This document shows positions 44,929 to 54,901 of a stretch of DNA of 64,000 nucleotides, piece after piece. Every line of letters starts with the position of its first letter. Position 1 is the first letter of the stretch. Where the stretch lies: contig NW_025408680.1 in NCBI RefSeq assembly GCF_020360975.1, positions 1,550,001-1,614,000 on the forward strand, given 5' to 3'. Made by a program: the position numbers and the translations under genes. The notes below the pieces were generated by a model. That model worked only from the letters and a program-made list of their open reading frames with translations. It was not told the origin of the DNA and did not search any database. The DNA comes from Hirsutella rhossiliensis. Its lineage: Eukaryota; Ascomycota; Sordariomycetes; Hypocreales; Ophiocordycipitaceae.

Positions 44929-46648
44929 CTAGACGTAAAGCTTGAAAAGTAGCCCCTTGAGAGCGTCATTTCGAAACCCCGACTCTTGCTCGATCGCTTC
45001 AACCTCTTTATCGATCTCGGACTGCAGCTGCCTCAAGGCCGCAAGTGTGTAGTTCAAACTGCCCGACTGCTCCATGAGCTGCAGGATCAGTTGTTTGTGC
45101 TCCAGCGACGACTTGCCGTTGACTCGTCTTTGGGCTAGCATGTTACGCAAAACCATGCCCTGGTCCTCTGGGAGAGAATGGAGTGCATGGATTATAGGTA
45201 GGGAGTATTTGCCCTCGTCCAAATCTTCGCAGAACCCTTTTTGTCTGGCATACTGATAGCCGAGTTAGCTACATCAGTTCTCCCCCTTTCGTTATCTCCA
45301 TGCAAGATGCGACTTCCGTGGTCGGAATCACTTACGTCATTTGAGCGCAGGTTCTGGTAGTCGTCTCTAATTCCGAAGTGTCTACCAAGGAGGATGATAA
45401 GGCAACGGAGTTCGGGTTTGTTTGTCGAAAGCGATGTCGCCTCCATAAGCCTGAGGAGCATGCGGAAGATGCCACCTGTCTCTGCAACAAATTAGTAATA
45501 TCACCTGAATGCTGCGAATTTATGATGGCAAGCCATACTGTTATCGACCGACTTTAAGTGTTCCCCAACGGACGGGCACACGAGATTGCAAGTCCAGTAT
45601 AAGTCAAGGCTCTGGCCGATATATAGAATTTTCAACTCCTCTGTAGACAGTTCGTCAACATTCACACATAAGAACGAGGCAATGATAATTACCGAGCACA
45701 ATGCTGACACAATCCATGCTACCCAGTTTGAGCACCTCATCCAATGCTTGTATGATTTTGTAACTTGCCGAATTGATGGTCTGGGCAGGTCCGAAGATGG
45801 TGTGAGTTGCGGGCATCCCTCGGCGCAAACTGGACGAATCTTGGATATCATCGAGCATCAGCGAGGACTCATGTAGCAAGGTGACAATTCGCTTGATGGT
45901 GGTTGTCGACTTTTCTGGAACATTTAACCATATATTCAGAGTATCGATAATTGTATTTCGAACTCCTTTAGCAGGGAGTGATTGTAAATATACTGCTGGC
46001 GCTTCGATCACCTTAGACAGTTAGTACAGGTTGTGGACAAAATTAGCCCTAACTACCTATAGTTCTTACTTCATCACCCAGAAGTGGTAGGTCCCTGATT
46101 CGGAGGAGTTTGTCCAACCCGAGTGCCTTTAACTCAGAAAATGGAACATTGCCGTTCTCACTGGGGAGAACCCAACCAGTATTTTCGATAGTCTGAAAAC
46201 ACTTTGATTCAACCCCATCTTGGTTCGCACTTGCTGTGTTTTTCAACGGCTCTGTCGTCATCTCGAATATGCAGGCATTCGAAGTCACATCATCCTGAAC
46301 AGCGGTGACGTCCATATCATTGAAATCTTGATGTTGGACTTGGAGTAGGATGCTCTCGCGCAGACCCTCCCTTTCCTGTGTTGAATGATCTGCGAGGGTA
46401 GATAATTGGAACTCACGATAGAGGAACACGTAGCCTAGAACGAAGAAAACATTGACGAGAGCAAGAAATATCAGATCTTCCACTAGAGCCATGAAGTATT
46501 CTCGGCTAAGTGCCTCAAGATCGGCATCATAGTCGTCCGTGATGGATTTATGTTCCTTGTTTATGAATGGTGCTTGATGTTTTGGTCTGTGCATGGGTAA
46601 CATGGGGTGGCAAGTCGTCATTGGTCCACGTGCTCCACTAGTTCTCAA
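44929..46648 (-). CDS. Geranylgeranyl diphosphate synthase with N-terminal membrane segment
   Basis: Five exons (46648-46070, 46011-45723, 45640-45539, 45481-45336, 45252-44929) give 479 residues. All introns are GT..AG, the first with a perfect TACTAAC branch. The protein has the first Asp-rich motif DDIQD in [16 protein letters not shown], the QTINSASY region, [14 protein letters not shown] and the second Asp-rich motif DDYQN, followed by [13 protein letters not shown]. These are prenyl elongase signatures for making GGPP. Before them lies a 190-residue extension with a hydrophobic helix ([15 protein letters not shown]), unusual for a soluble GGPP synthase. The VIEAPAVYL start of the catalytic part resembles enzymes of secondary-metabolite clusters. 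The start codon is uncertain, and ATGs at about 46603 and 46594 are alternatives. It would supply GGPP to the neighbouring diterpene synthase. Confidence 0.9.
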
Positions 46649-46807
46649 CCCGTTCCTGAGACACGAGGAACATGCATATAAGACGATTTGGGCGCATCTC
46701 GTTCAGCCTGATGGTTCAACGGGAATCAGTAAGCCTGGCGATGGAGGGGTTGGTCCCCCGTGTTCCAATTTCGTAACGAGATATGCCCTAAGGTTGACCG
46801 TTCCGGA

Positions 46808-46825
46808 CTCGTTCCCCCCCGTTGT
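46808..46825. repeat. 18-bp target duplication, left, LINE 1
   Basis: CTCGTTCCCCCCCGTTGT is repeated exactly at 47246-47263. Confidence 0.85.
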
Positions 46826-47245
46826 AGTAGTAGTAGTATTGATTAACGTCTGCGCGGTATCCCTATAAGGGCAAAAGACGTGCTGGGCTAGGCAGCACTA
46901 TTTACATCAAACCTCCGCCGCACGTAGCCTCCACGCTGAGGACTTACGGGAAAATACCCATAGGAATCTCACTCCTATTCATAGGGCCCGACCCCAGGCC
47001 GCAGCGCCACGCACAACCTTTGTCCTCTGCAAATAGATCCTATCCAGCATTTCTCTGGCTCTTTGGCGTTCGTGTTCGGGGCCCTTCTCGTAGTCGTCAG
47101 CGACTTCCGGGCTGCTGCTCTTTCGGCCTCGACGAGCATACTCGACTTCGTATGTTCAGGACCTAAGAGGGAGCGAGGTCAACCCTCGTTTTTGCTAGCC
47201 AGAATTCTCTCACGCCTCGGCCAAGGCTGCTGCCGCAGTCTGCCC
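46826..47245 (-). mobile_element. 5'-truncated LINE-like insertion 1
   Basis: The 420-bp insertion is in minus orientation, flanked by identical 18-bp duplications. Its 3' end is a (TAC)n tail at the left edge, preceded by CCCTTATAGGGAT and a GTTAATCAAT block. Its 5' part stays open and reads KGPEHERQRAREMLDRIYLQ, then TKVVRGAAAWGRAL and a stop, consistent with the C-terminus of a LINE polyprotein. Long variable target duplications, 5' truncation and a simple-repeat tail are diagnostic of target-primed reverse transcription. RT itself is not present. Confidence 0.75.
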
Positions 47246-47263
47246 CTCGTTCCCCCCCGTTGT
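47246..47263. repeat. 18-bp target duplication, right, LINE 1
   Basis: This is an exact copy of 46808-46825. Confidence 0.85.
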
Positions 47264-48143
47264 GAGACATCCGCAAGTCGTCATTGGTACCACGTGTTCC
47301 AAGGTCACATGGATCAGGTACAGACATCAGCTGACAACTAGTACCATTTGAGGCGTTGGCCTACAAATCTCCACACTATTGATTGGGTGCGGCAGTGGCG
47401 GCGGGGGGATGGGGCAGAAAAAATTGTGGATTTAGCGGAAGCTTGTTGTGGATATAACCACACCCTATTAGAATCATCCACGTCAAAAATCAGAGACATG
47501 GCCATGCTGTAGACTGGGTGGCGGGGCTAGCGGGAGAGCCCCTGTCTCGGATACTGTTTTTTTCAGTGAGTTATTCGTAGACTCCGAGACAAATCAGATG
47601 GCAAACCATCATTGGCCAGTGGATACCCACACTGCGGTTGTGCGACCCCACAACGCCGCGCGATAGGGCAAGCGGTGAGGAAACATCCGATTTAAGTGGG
47701 TACCCTAGTCCTTCCTCAACATGTGGGGTAGGACACACGGCCCCATGTGGTAGCACGTCGTCCGACACGCCCTTCCCAGCCAGCTCTGTTCCTTTTATCC
47801 TCAAGCCTCGGAGATATGGGCAAGCCTACCTCCTTTTGTCTAAACACTGGAAGCTATTTCTTCGGTACAAACATTTCAGATTCATGGAGCAAATCCTCAT
47901 CATGTTTCAATACGCGATATCTTTGACCGGATGAGAACTTTTTCTGCTCATTGCGGTCATAATTCTGTGTGCAGGCTCGTTGCGCAATTACATCCCCTGA
48001 GCATCACACACTTGCGATGCTCTACCCCAATCAGGAATTCGTTTCATTGAAACGCCCACATTGCCTCAGCCGCTCGAACCCTCAGGCAAAGAGGGGGGAG
48101 GAAGCTGACCTGCTGTACACGCTGCGGGGGCGCTAATAATACA
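47264..48143. other. Intergenic, no gene recognised
   Basis: Short ORFs only. Near 47274-47300 is a copy of a roughly 25-bp phrase (CAAGTCGTCATTGGT followed by CCACGTG) that also overlaps the GGPP synthase start region at 46609-46635. Confidence 0.4.
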
Positions 48144-48159
48144 ACGTGGACGAATGGTA

Positions 48160-49258
48160 GTAGTAGTAGTAGTAGTAGTAGTAGTATTGATTACCGTCTG
48201 GGACATCCCTATAAGGGCAAAAGACGTGCTAGGCTAGAGAAGACTAGATACATAGAATATCCCGAGTACCTGGACTAAGGACCGTGTGTAGCACCTAACC
48301 ACTCCATCTAGCAATTCTGAGGCTCTGAGGCCGGTCGGAAATTCAGGGCCCTTCCCCGTCAGCGGGTTCCAGGCACGGCAGTGAAGCCGTAATAGTAGTC
48401 AGTCTTTGGCCGAGGCCGGGTGACTGAGAAAGCCCACGAAGTCATGGGCCGGCCGCAAGCCCTCGAGGAGGGCCTACGGGGCAGAAAGAAAAATAAAAGA
48501 AAAAGGGAGCAGAGAGTGTAGCAATGTTAGTCGGGGGTTCGCCCCGATGGCGATTGTCTTCTCCCGCAGGAGCGTTCGATCCGGGACCACTTCGTGGTCA
48601 TGACAGTTGGCGAAGTCCCCGTGCCTGCTCCTCGTAGCAAGCAGGTGGTAGAGGTCTTGTCGATTGGTGTGCAGCTCCGGGGGGCACCCGGGTGAGGCCT
48701 TGAGCTCTAGGCTCTTGTAGCTCCTCGGGGCCCCCGCGGCCCACCAGTCCAGAGGAAGTCGTGGCCGCTGGGCGGCAGAGGTCAGGGCCGCAAGGCGGCA
48801 GAAGTCGAGGCCAGCCAGTAAAGGCGGCAGAAGAAGGCGATGCCGCGAGGCGGCAGAAGGCGAGGCCAGCCAGTAAAGGCGGCAGAGGGTGCGAGGCAGC
48901 GCGAGGCGTGCCAGGAAGGACGAGAAGAAGTCGGGCCGCGAGGCGGCAGAGTCAGTCAGGGCCGCGAGGCGGCAGCAGAGGTCGGGCCGCAAGGCGGCAG
49001 AAGTCGAGGCCAGCCAGTAAAGGCGGCAGAAGAAGGCGATGCCGCGAGGCGGCAGAAGGCGAGGCAGCGCGAGGCATGCCGTTATTCGAGACCAGCTTCC
49101 CATGAGGAGACGAACTCTCCAAAGTCTGCCTTTGGTGCTTGCTAGAGCCCCGTTAGGGCTGGAGAGGCAGAAGCATGGTCGGGTGACCTGAAAATAATTA
49201 TCCACTAACAGGCTGCTAACAGCCCGCAGAAGAGAAGAATTTTTACAGGGGAGAGTTG
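48160..49258 (-). mobile_element. LINE-derived or non-autonomous insertion 2
   Basis: This 1099-bp insertion is in minus orientation, flanked by exact 16-bp duplications ACGTGGACGAATGGTA (48144-48159, 49259-49274). The 3' end has the same tail as LINE 1 (GCACGTCTTTTGCCCTTATA, GGTAATCAAT, then about nine TAC units). The rest is unlike LINE 1, GC-rich, with an internal minisatellite and a 283-codon low-complexity open frame whose coding status is doubtful. It may be a full-length non-autonomous element using the LINE tail. Confidence 0.7.
48760..49070. repeat. GC-rich minisatellite (GGCGGCAGA units)
   Basis: GGCCGCAAGGCGGCAGAAG-type and GCCAGCCAGTAAAGGCGGCA-type units alternate. An almost identical segment of about 80 bp occurs at 48784-48865 and 48983-49062. 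Confidence 0.85.
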
Positions 49259-49274
49259 ACGTGGACGAATGGTA

Positions 49275-49587
49275 CTCGTCCCACAGACCCACGTAAAGTG
49301 GGTCCTCACCACCTGTCTGTGTCAACCACCTGGCTGTGTCACTTTACGGCTTCAACGCCAACTTAATTTAATAATAAAACGGCAAAAAAAAGTTAAAAAT
49401 TGATGCATACGATAATTGAATACTGGCCGCAATAGTCTACCTATTTTTTGACTTTTGTAGCTTATAAAGCTGATCGTTAGGCTTCTTTTTCGGCTTTCTT
49501 AGCCGCCCGGGCTCGAACGTGCGCGGGGTTAAGGGATTTACCGGTGATCTGCCGGATCCCGTGACCCGTCGGACTTACACGCCGCCA
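49275..49587. other. AT-rich spacer
   Basis: Nothing recognisable is seen. The last nine bases (49579-49587, ACGCCGCCA) are the candidate target duplication of the SINE that follows. Confidence 0.4.
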
Positions 49588-50026
49588 TGGTCGCCATGGC
49601 GTAGTGGTGACACGTCTGGAACCTCTGCGTCCGTCGCAGAGGGGTCGGTTCGAAGCCGGCTGGAGGCACCCCTGAGCGAACAGGGTACACCCGGGTTCCC
49701 GCCCGTCAACAGGGAACAGCGTCATGAGAAAACACAATCGGCGTACCAACCACCATCAATGACTAACACAACCACGCTTCAACTTCGACACATCGCGCTT
49801 CAGTTGCTGGGAATAGGATGCTGAACACTTGGAGAAATTGACCTTCAAGCAGGTCTGTCATGGAGCGAAACAGTGGTACGGTTGGCGCAGCGTAAGATGA
49901 TCGATCTGTGGGGCTTGGGGAGTCAAGGAACAAACGTGTTGAACTGTACTCTCTAGACAGTGTAAAGGCCTTATAGGGACCTCCCTCCGGGCGAAATAAA
50001 TCCTACTACTACTACTACCTACTACT
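49588..50026 (+). mobile_element. tRNA-derived SINE with LINE-like tail
   Basis: The 439-bp element begins with a tRNA-like head. It has a Pol III A box TGGCGTAGTGG at 49597-49607, a B box GGTTCGAAGCC at 49647-49657, and a T-arm stem that pairs (GTCGG/CCGGC). The 5' acceptor strand does not pair with the 3' side, so it is not a functional tRNA gene. The 3' end reads CCTTATAGGGA, then AATAAATCCTACTACTAC, matching the tail pattern of the two LINE-type insertions nearby. ACGCCGCCA flanks it (49579-49587, 50027-50035). This is the standard architecture of a SINE mobilised by a partner LINE. Confidence 0.65.
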
Positions 50027-50797
50027 ACGCCGCCACGAGCTCGACATCAATCCACAATAACTCCACAGCAACGGGGCTCGATTTTCCCAAATTTAAAATG
50101 CGACGAAAATGCAATTGTAATATATACATCATCCTGTTTCACAGTCCTTAAGCCACTGTGGTCGCTTGCTATTCCGCTGCGGGCGTCCCGAGCTCCGATA
50201 TGCCACTACCATCTCCCGATCACTCTCAACAGCTAGAGAAGGTCGTTGGGCACGAGCTGTCTGGTCTGGCGGAATCCTTACCTTCTTTACTAACCCGTCC
50301 TTTGGCTGATCTGGCGGCTGCGATGTTACCGGAAGCTCTGGGGTTGGTGGAAGAGCGACGACTATTTCGTCTAGAGTCCCTGGACTCTTCTCTCGAGCTT
50401 TAGAAGGCACCCGCTGGGGCCGCGGCTTCTGTTGCGCACTTTCCCTGCTTATACCTTTGAGATCGTCTCGAAGTTGTCGACTGGCCGCTTTCTCTTGCTT
50501 CTTCGCTTCTTTTTCCTGCAATTTTCGCTCCCTTTTCTCCTCTCGCTGCTTCTTTCTTTCCAACGCCTCCTCTTTTTGCTCCTCCGCCTTTTTCTGTCGC
50601 TGAACCCTCTGGAATTCCCTCTGGATTGCTTCCTCTTTCTTCTGGACCTCCATCGCCGCTTTCTTCACTCGAGCTTGAGCCACTTTTTGCGGGCTGAAGA
50701 CCTGAGCAGAGTTAGGATCCGTACGGTCAAAGAGATAATCTTTCAGAGCTGTACCACGCTGCCTGCGCTGTTTCTCATGAATTATAGTCTCACGGAG

Positions 50798-51031
50798 TGT
50801 GAAAGGCTGGCCCGGAGTTTATTCAACAAGCAGGTGCCTAGGTGTTGTCTATCTAGAGCTAAGGAGGAAAAGAAGCTGAACTCGAGGCGTAGCCTCGAGT
50901 GCGAGCTTATATTGCCCTTCTCGGAATGTTCTCGCAGCTTCTGGGTCCGCGGGCGCGGCCGGTGTTGCCACCGGGCACGACCCACCGGACCCGGTACAAC
51001 CGGGTCCACCAGCCGGGCACAGCCCGTGACA
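50798..51031 (-). repeat. 3' LTR of Gypsy 2 (long form)
   Basis: It is 234 bp and includes the 46-bp segment 50855-50900 with the inverted repeat CTCGAGGC/GCCTCGAG and the start of the putative R region. TATATT-like bases at 50908 mark a probable TATA box on the minus strand. Confidence 0.9.
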
Positions 51032-51055
51032 TTACACCCCTTGTCCCCTCCGACC
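51032..51055 (-). promoter_or_regulatory. Polypurine tract of Gypsy 2
   Basis: In element sense GGAGGGGACAAGGGGTGTAA lies directly before the 3' LTR. Confidence 0.6.
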
Positions 51056-51099
51056 AGGTCGGCGTCTGCGGGGTTCTTGCGTTCCTGCCAGCGTCTCGT

Positions 51100-51295
51100 A
51101 CCTCTCCCTAGGGCCATCATTGGTCTTGATTGGCCCGTACTTGTCCTCGAATGCCTTCATCGCAATTGTTCCTTGCAACCACTCAACTGGCTCCCAAGTC
51201 GGCTCTGCGTAGCCCGTCCATCGCACTAGTGCTTGCCTGAATTCCCCTCGTCCGCGCTTCTTCCATCTCGCGCAGAGAATCTCGTCGACATCCAC
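51100..51295 (-). CDS. Gypsy 2 chromodomain
   Basis: DEILCARWKKRGRGEFRQAL, then VRWTGYAEPTWEP and FEDKYGPI give the chromodomain pattern after the integrase, closely similar to the Gypsy 1 copy. Confidence 0.8.
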
Positions 51296-51337
51296 AGATC
51301 CGTGCCGGACTCATCTTGTACCGGTGGTGGCTGTGCG

Positions 51338-54300
51338 TCATCTACCTTTGGCCAGGAGCCGGATCTTGATGCGCCCTCCGCAAAGGTCAACATGGAATCG
51401 CGGGTAAATTGAACCACGAACATCGAGTTCAACGACGTGCGAACTAATTACCTTCGTGACTGTGTACTTGTGATGCAGCCAGTCGAGCTTCTTGCACGGT
51501 CGTGGTGATCTGTAGTTTGCCATCGAGAGCCACACCTTGTCACCAACTTCAAACCGCTCCGCAGGCTGTCGCTTTGCGTTGGCTGCCTCTTCTTGTTGTT
51601 GCTGTGAGGCGGCCATCACTGCTTGCATGTACTCATTGACCTCCTGCAGGCGACTGAGTAGGCCATCAGCTCTGCTTTCCTCTCTATCCCTTGGTGGCTC
51701 TTCCGATTCTTCGACGCTGATGGGATCGACGTGGTAACCATGCTCAGCGAAGAAGGGGCTGATCTTGGTCGCTGCGGATTCGCGATTGTTGAGTGCCAGC
51801 TGCGCGGCAGGGAGCAATTCTCCCCAGTCGTCCTGCACGTACGACACGTAGGCTCTCAGGTAGGCCTCAATCTCCTGGTTCATCCTCTCCGGTCCCCCAT
51901 CGGTTTGCGGATGATACGCGGTGCTGAGCCGCTGCGATATACCCGAGAGCTGGCAGAATCTCTTCCAAAATCGGCTCAACCAGTTGCTTCCGCGGTCGCT
52001 GACAATTGAGCGTGGCATCCCGTGGAACCTATAATGACACTGGAGAAAACGCTGTGCACACGACTCAGCTTCCATGGTGTCCATCACCTCGAGGGTCACA
52101 GCCTTTGTCAGTCTGTCCACAATCACCCACAGGTACCTTGCCTTGCTCGGTCCCGTAGGCGGTAGGTCTGTGATGAAGTCCATGGACAAATGACTTCGGG
52201 GTCGATCTGGAATTGGCAGAGGCTTGAGAAATCCCCTTTTTGACTGACGCCAGATGTGTGCTCTGCCGCAGGTGTCACAATTGGCCACGAACCGGCGAAC
52301 TAACTGGGACTGTCCGGGCCAGTAAAAGCGGCGTGCCACAATGGCCAGCGTACCTTCCCGGCCGGGATGGCCGGCCGCAACAGAATCATGCGACTGCTGC
52401 ACAATGCGGGTTCTCAACTGGTCTTTCTCAGCTTCTTCCTGGTTGCCCTTCTCTCCAGATCCACCGGGCACCCAGATGCGGTTTCTGAATGTCAGCCTTT
52501 GGCCTGCGTCGATCGCGCATTCTGAAATCTGAATCTTCAGGCCCAGCCAGGGCGGGAAGACACGCTCGCGATCGCGGACTGCCTTATAGGCTGCCCGGAA
52601 TATCGAGTCCTTCTCCGCCGTTTCGTCCCAGAGTTGCTGAAGGTCTGCTTCCTCGAAGACCTTCATCTCCGGCAGGGTAAATGTCTCTGAACAGTCAGAA
52701 CTCATCGCGTTGATACGTGCTCTTGTCGATGATGGAATCGCACTGTCCGGTATCAACTGTATCATTCTTCCTTGTTCCCGCTCGTCGTCGATGCCCTGTG
52801 GCTTGTCTTGTTCGCGGCGGGACAACGCATCGGGCACGACGGCCTCGCTGCCCGGTCGATACTCGAACTTGAAGTCGAACTGGGACAATTCGGCTGCCCA
52901 ACGGCTCTGCCGTTCCGAGAGCTTCTGGCGTCTCATGAAATACTCCAGGTTGCGGTGGTCGGTAAGGATTGTAAATGGGCCGCAGCTCCTAAGTTCTTCC
53001 AGTTGTCGAGACATCTCATGATGGCAAGCATCTCCTTGTCGTGAATGGGATAGTTGTACTCCGCTGGCGAAAGTCGCTTCGAGAAGAAGGCGCATGCGTG
53101 TCGACGTCCATCTGGGCCTTCCTGCGACAGGACGCCTCCCAATGCGTAGCCTGAGCAATCCGTCTCCAAAAAGGTCGGGAGGCTCGGGTCCCACTGCTTG
53201 AGCACCGGTGACTCGCAAAATCGTCGCTTCAGCTCCTGAAACGCCTCGTTCTCCGCTCGTCCCCAATGAAAGGCAGTTCCTTTCTTAAGCAGGGCATCCA
53301 GAGACTGCGTGATCTTGGCATAGTCGGGGATGAAGATCCGGTAATAGTTGGCGAAGCCCAGAAAGCTTCTGACACCCTTCACCGTGGTCGGGCCTCCCAT
53401 TCGCGGATGGCGCGCTGCTTTTCGGGGTCGCAGGCGATTCCTTTCCCTGCGTTGACGATGAACCCAAGGTATTTGACCTCTTGTACCGAAAACTCGCACT
53501 TCGCTGGGTCTAGGTGCAGCCCAGCGTCGGCGAGTGCTTGGAGAACTCGTCGCACCTTAGCCTCATGATCCGCCTTCGAACCGCTCGAGTAGATCAGTAC
53601 ATCATCCAGGTACGCTGTGACAAAGTCGTCCAGCCATTCGCGCAATACACTGTTCATGTATCGTTGGAATGATGCCGGGGCGCCGCTCAGGCCGAAAGGG
53701 CACACGAGCCACTCGTAGAGCCCAAACCTCGTGCGAAATGCAGTCTTTCCCTCATGTCCCGGAGCCATGCGGATCTTATGGAAAGCGGCCACCACGTCCA
53801 ACTTGGTGAACCACTTAGCCTTGGCCAGATTCTGCAGGGTCTCCGCGATGAGGGGCAGTGGGTATCGGTCGCGCTTGGTGATTGCATTCAGCGCTCGGTA
53901 GTCGCAACAAAATCGCAGCCCTCCATTCGGCTTCCGCACGAACAGCACCGGCGCGGCAGCCGCTGGGCTACTCGCTCGGATGAATCCTCTGTCCAGCAGG
54001 TCTTTCAGGGTCTTTCGCAAGACCAACAGCTCTTCTCGTGACATGTTGTAGAGTGGGCCCCACGGAAGGGTGGCTCGTTGCCGTTCTTGTCAGGCTGCAG
54101 GTTGACTTCATGATCCACACCCGGTCGATGTGGCGGCAGCTTCATTGCCTCTTCTGGTGAGAATAGGTCGCGGAATTCTTTCAGCACTTCTGCCGGGACC
54201 TTCTCGCTCGGATCGACTGGCGGCTTCGGCTGAAGCGCCCTCTCTATATCCGACAAACTGATTGCATGAATCGAGATCGCGTTGCACTTTTTGCGTCTCT

Positions 54301-54901
54301 TTGCGCGTCGACACTCCGCCGTGAATACGGCTGCCGACACGAGTCTTGCGCTTCGAATCGCGCGTATCTTGGCGGGCTCTTCCTGCCCAATGAGGCGTAT
54401 CGTCACACCTGCCCTCCCATGGTACATTCGCTTCTTGGCAGCATCGTACACGACGTGATTTCTCTCCATCCAAGGCCGGCCGAGGAACATGTCCTGGCCC
54501 AGGCTTGGGATCACGTATGCAAAGACACGTTCGTCAAATCCAGCTGTCTCGACCACAACAGCCACGACCCCTGGGGATATGACACTCTTCGCTGACTCTG
54601 AGAATCCCCCAATTTCTCGTGGTTTCGAGTCGACGAAGGGTATCCGCAGCTTCCGAACAAGGGCTTCGTCGATCACGGCATAGCAGTCACATCCACAGTC
54701 GACAAGGGCGCGTATTCGATAGCCTCGGTTTACCCGCGCGTTGACTAATACAGTCCGACTATTCATTCGTGGCTTGAACGCTTCCCAGTCCCGGATGTCT
54801 GCCTTTGCAGGCCCCGGCGCCCGCTTTCGCCCGGGGCTAGTCTTTTCCCGCCGACTCGTCCTCACTGGATGCTGCGGTTGATTCCGAATCATCTGCGGCA
54901 T
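51338..54901 (-). pseudogene. Gypsy 2 pol, few frameshifts
   Basis: The protease region shows ALVDCGCDCYAVID, where D-S/T-G is usual, so the catalytic triplet reads DCG. RT has [15 protein letters not shown] and catalytic YLDD at 53601-53612. RNase H follows (PTFLETDCSGYALGG, AFFSKRL, KEMLAI, then TDHRNLEYFM). Integrase has an HHCC zinc region ending CDTCGRAHIW, the core with SMDFITDLPP, SDRGSNWLSRF and PQTDGGPERMNQE, and a C-terminal GPY/F-like part (VGDKVWLSMANY). Breaks are near 54045, 53400-53500 and 53000; otherwise the frames are long. It appears younger or better preserved than Gypsy 1 pol. Confidence 0.88.

Noticed and set aside
48474..49325. 283-codon minus-strand ORF as a real protein
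   Set aside because: Its length comes from a GC-rich minisatellite, and it crosses the insertion boundary at 49258.
49588..49672. Functional tRNA gene
   Set aside because: A and B boxes are present, but the acceptor stem does not pair and the anticodon arm is abnormal. It fits a SINE head instead.
50158..51229. Plus-strand ORFs opposite transposase 4 and the Gypsy 2 LTR
   Set aside because: They are shadows of the minus-strand coiled-coil and chromodomain frames.
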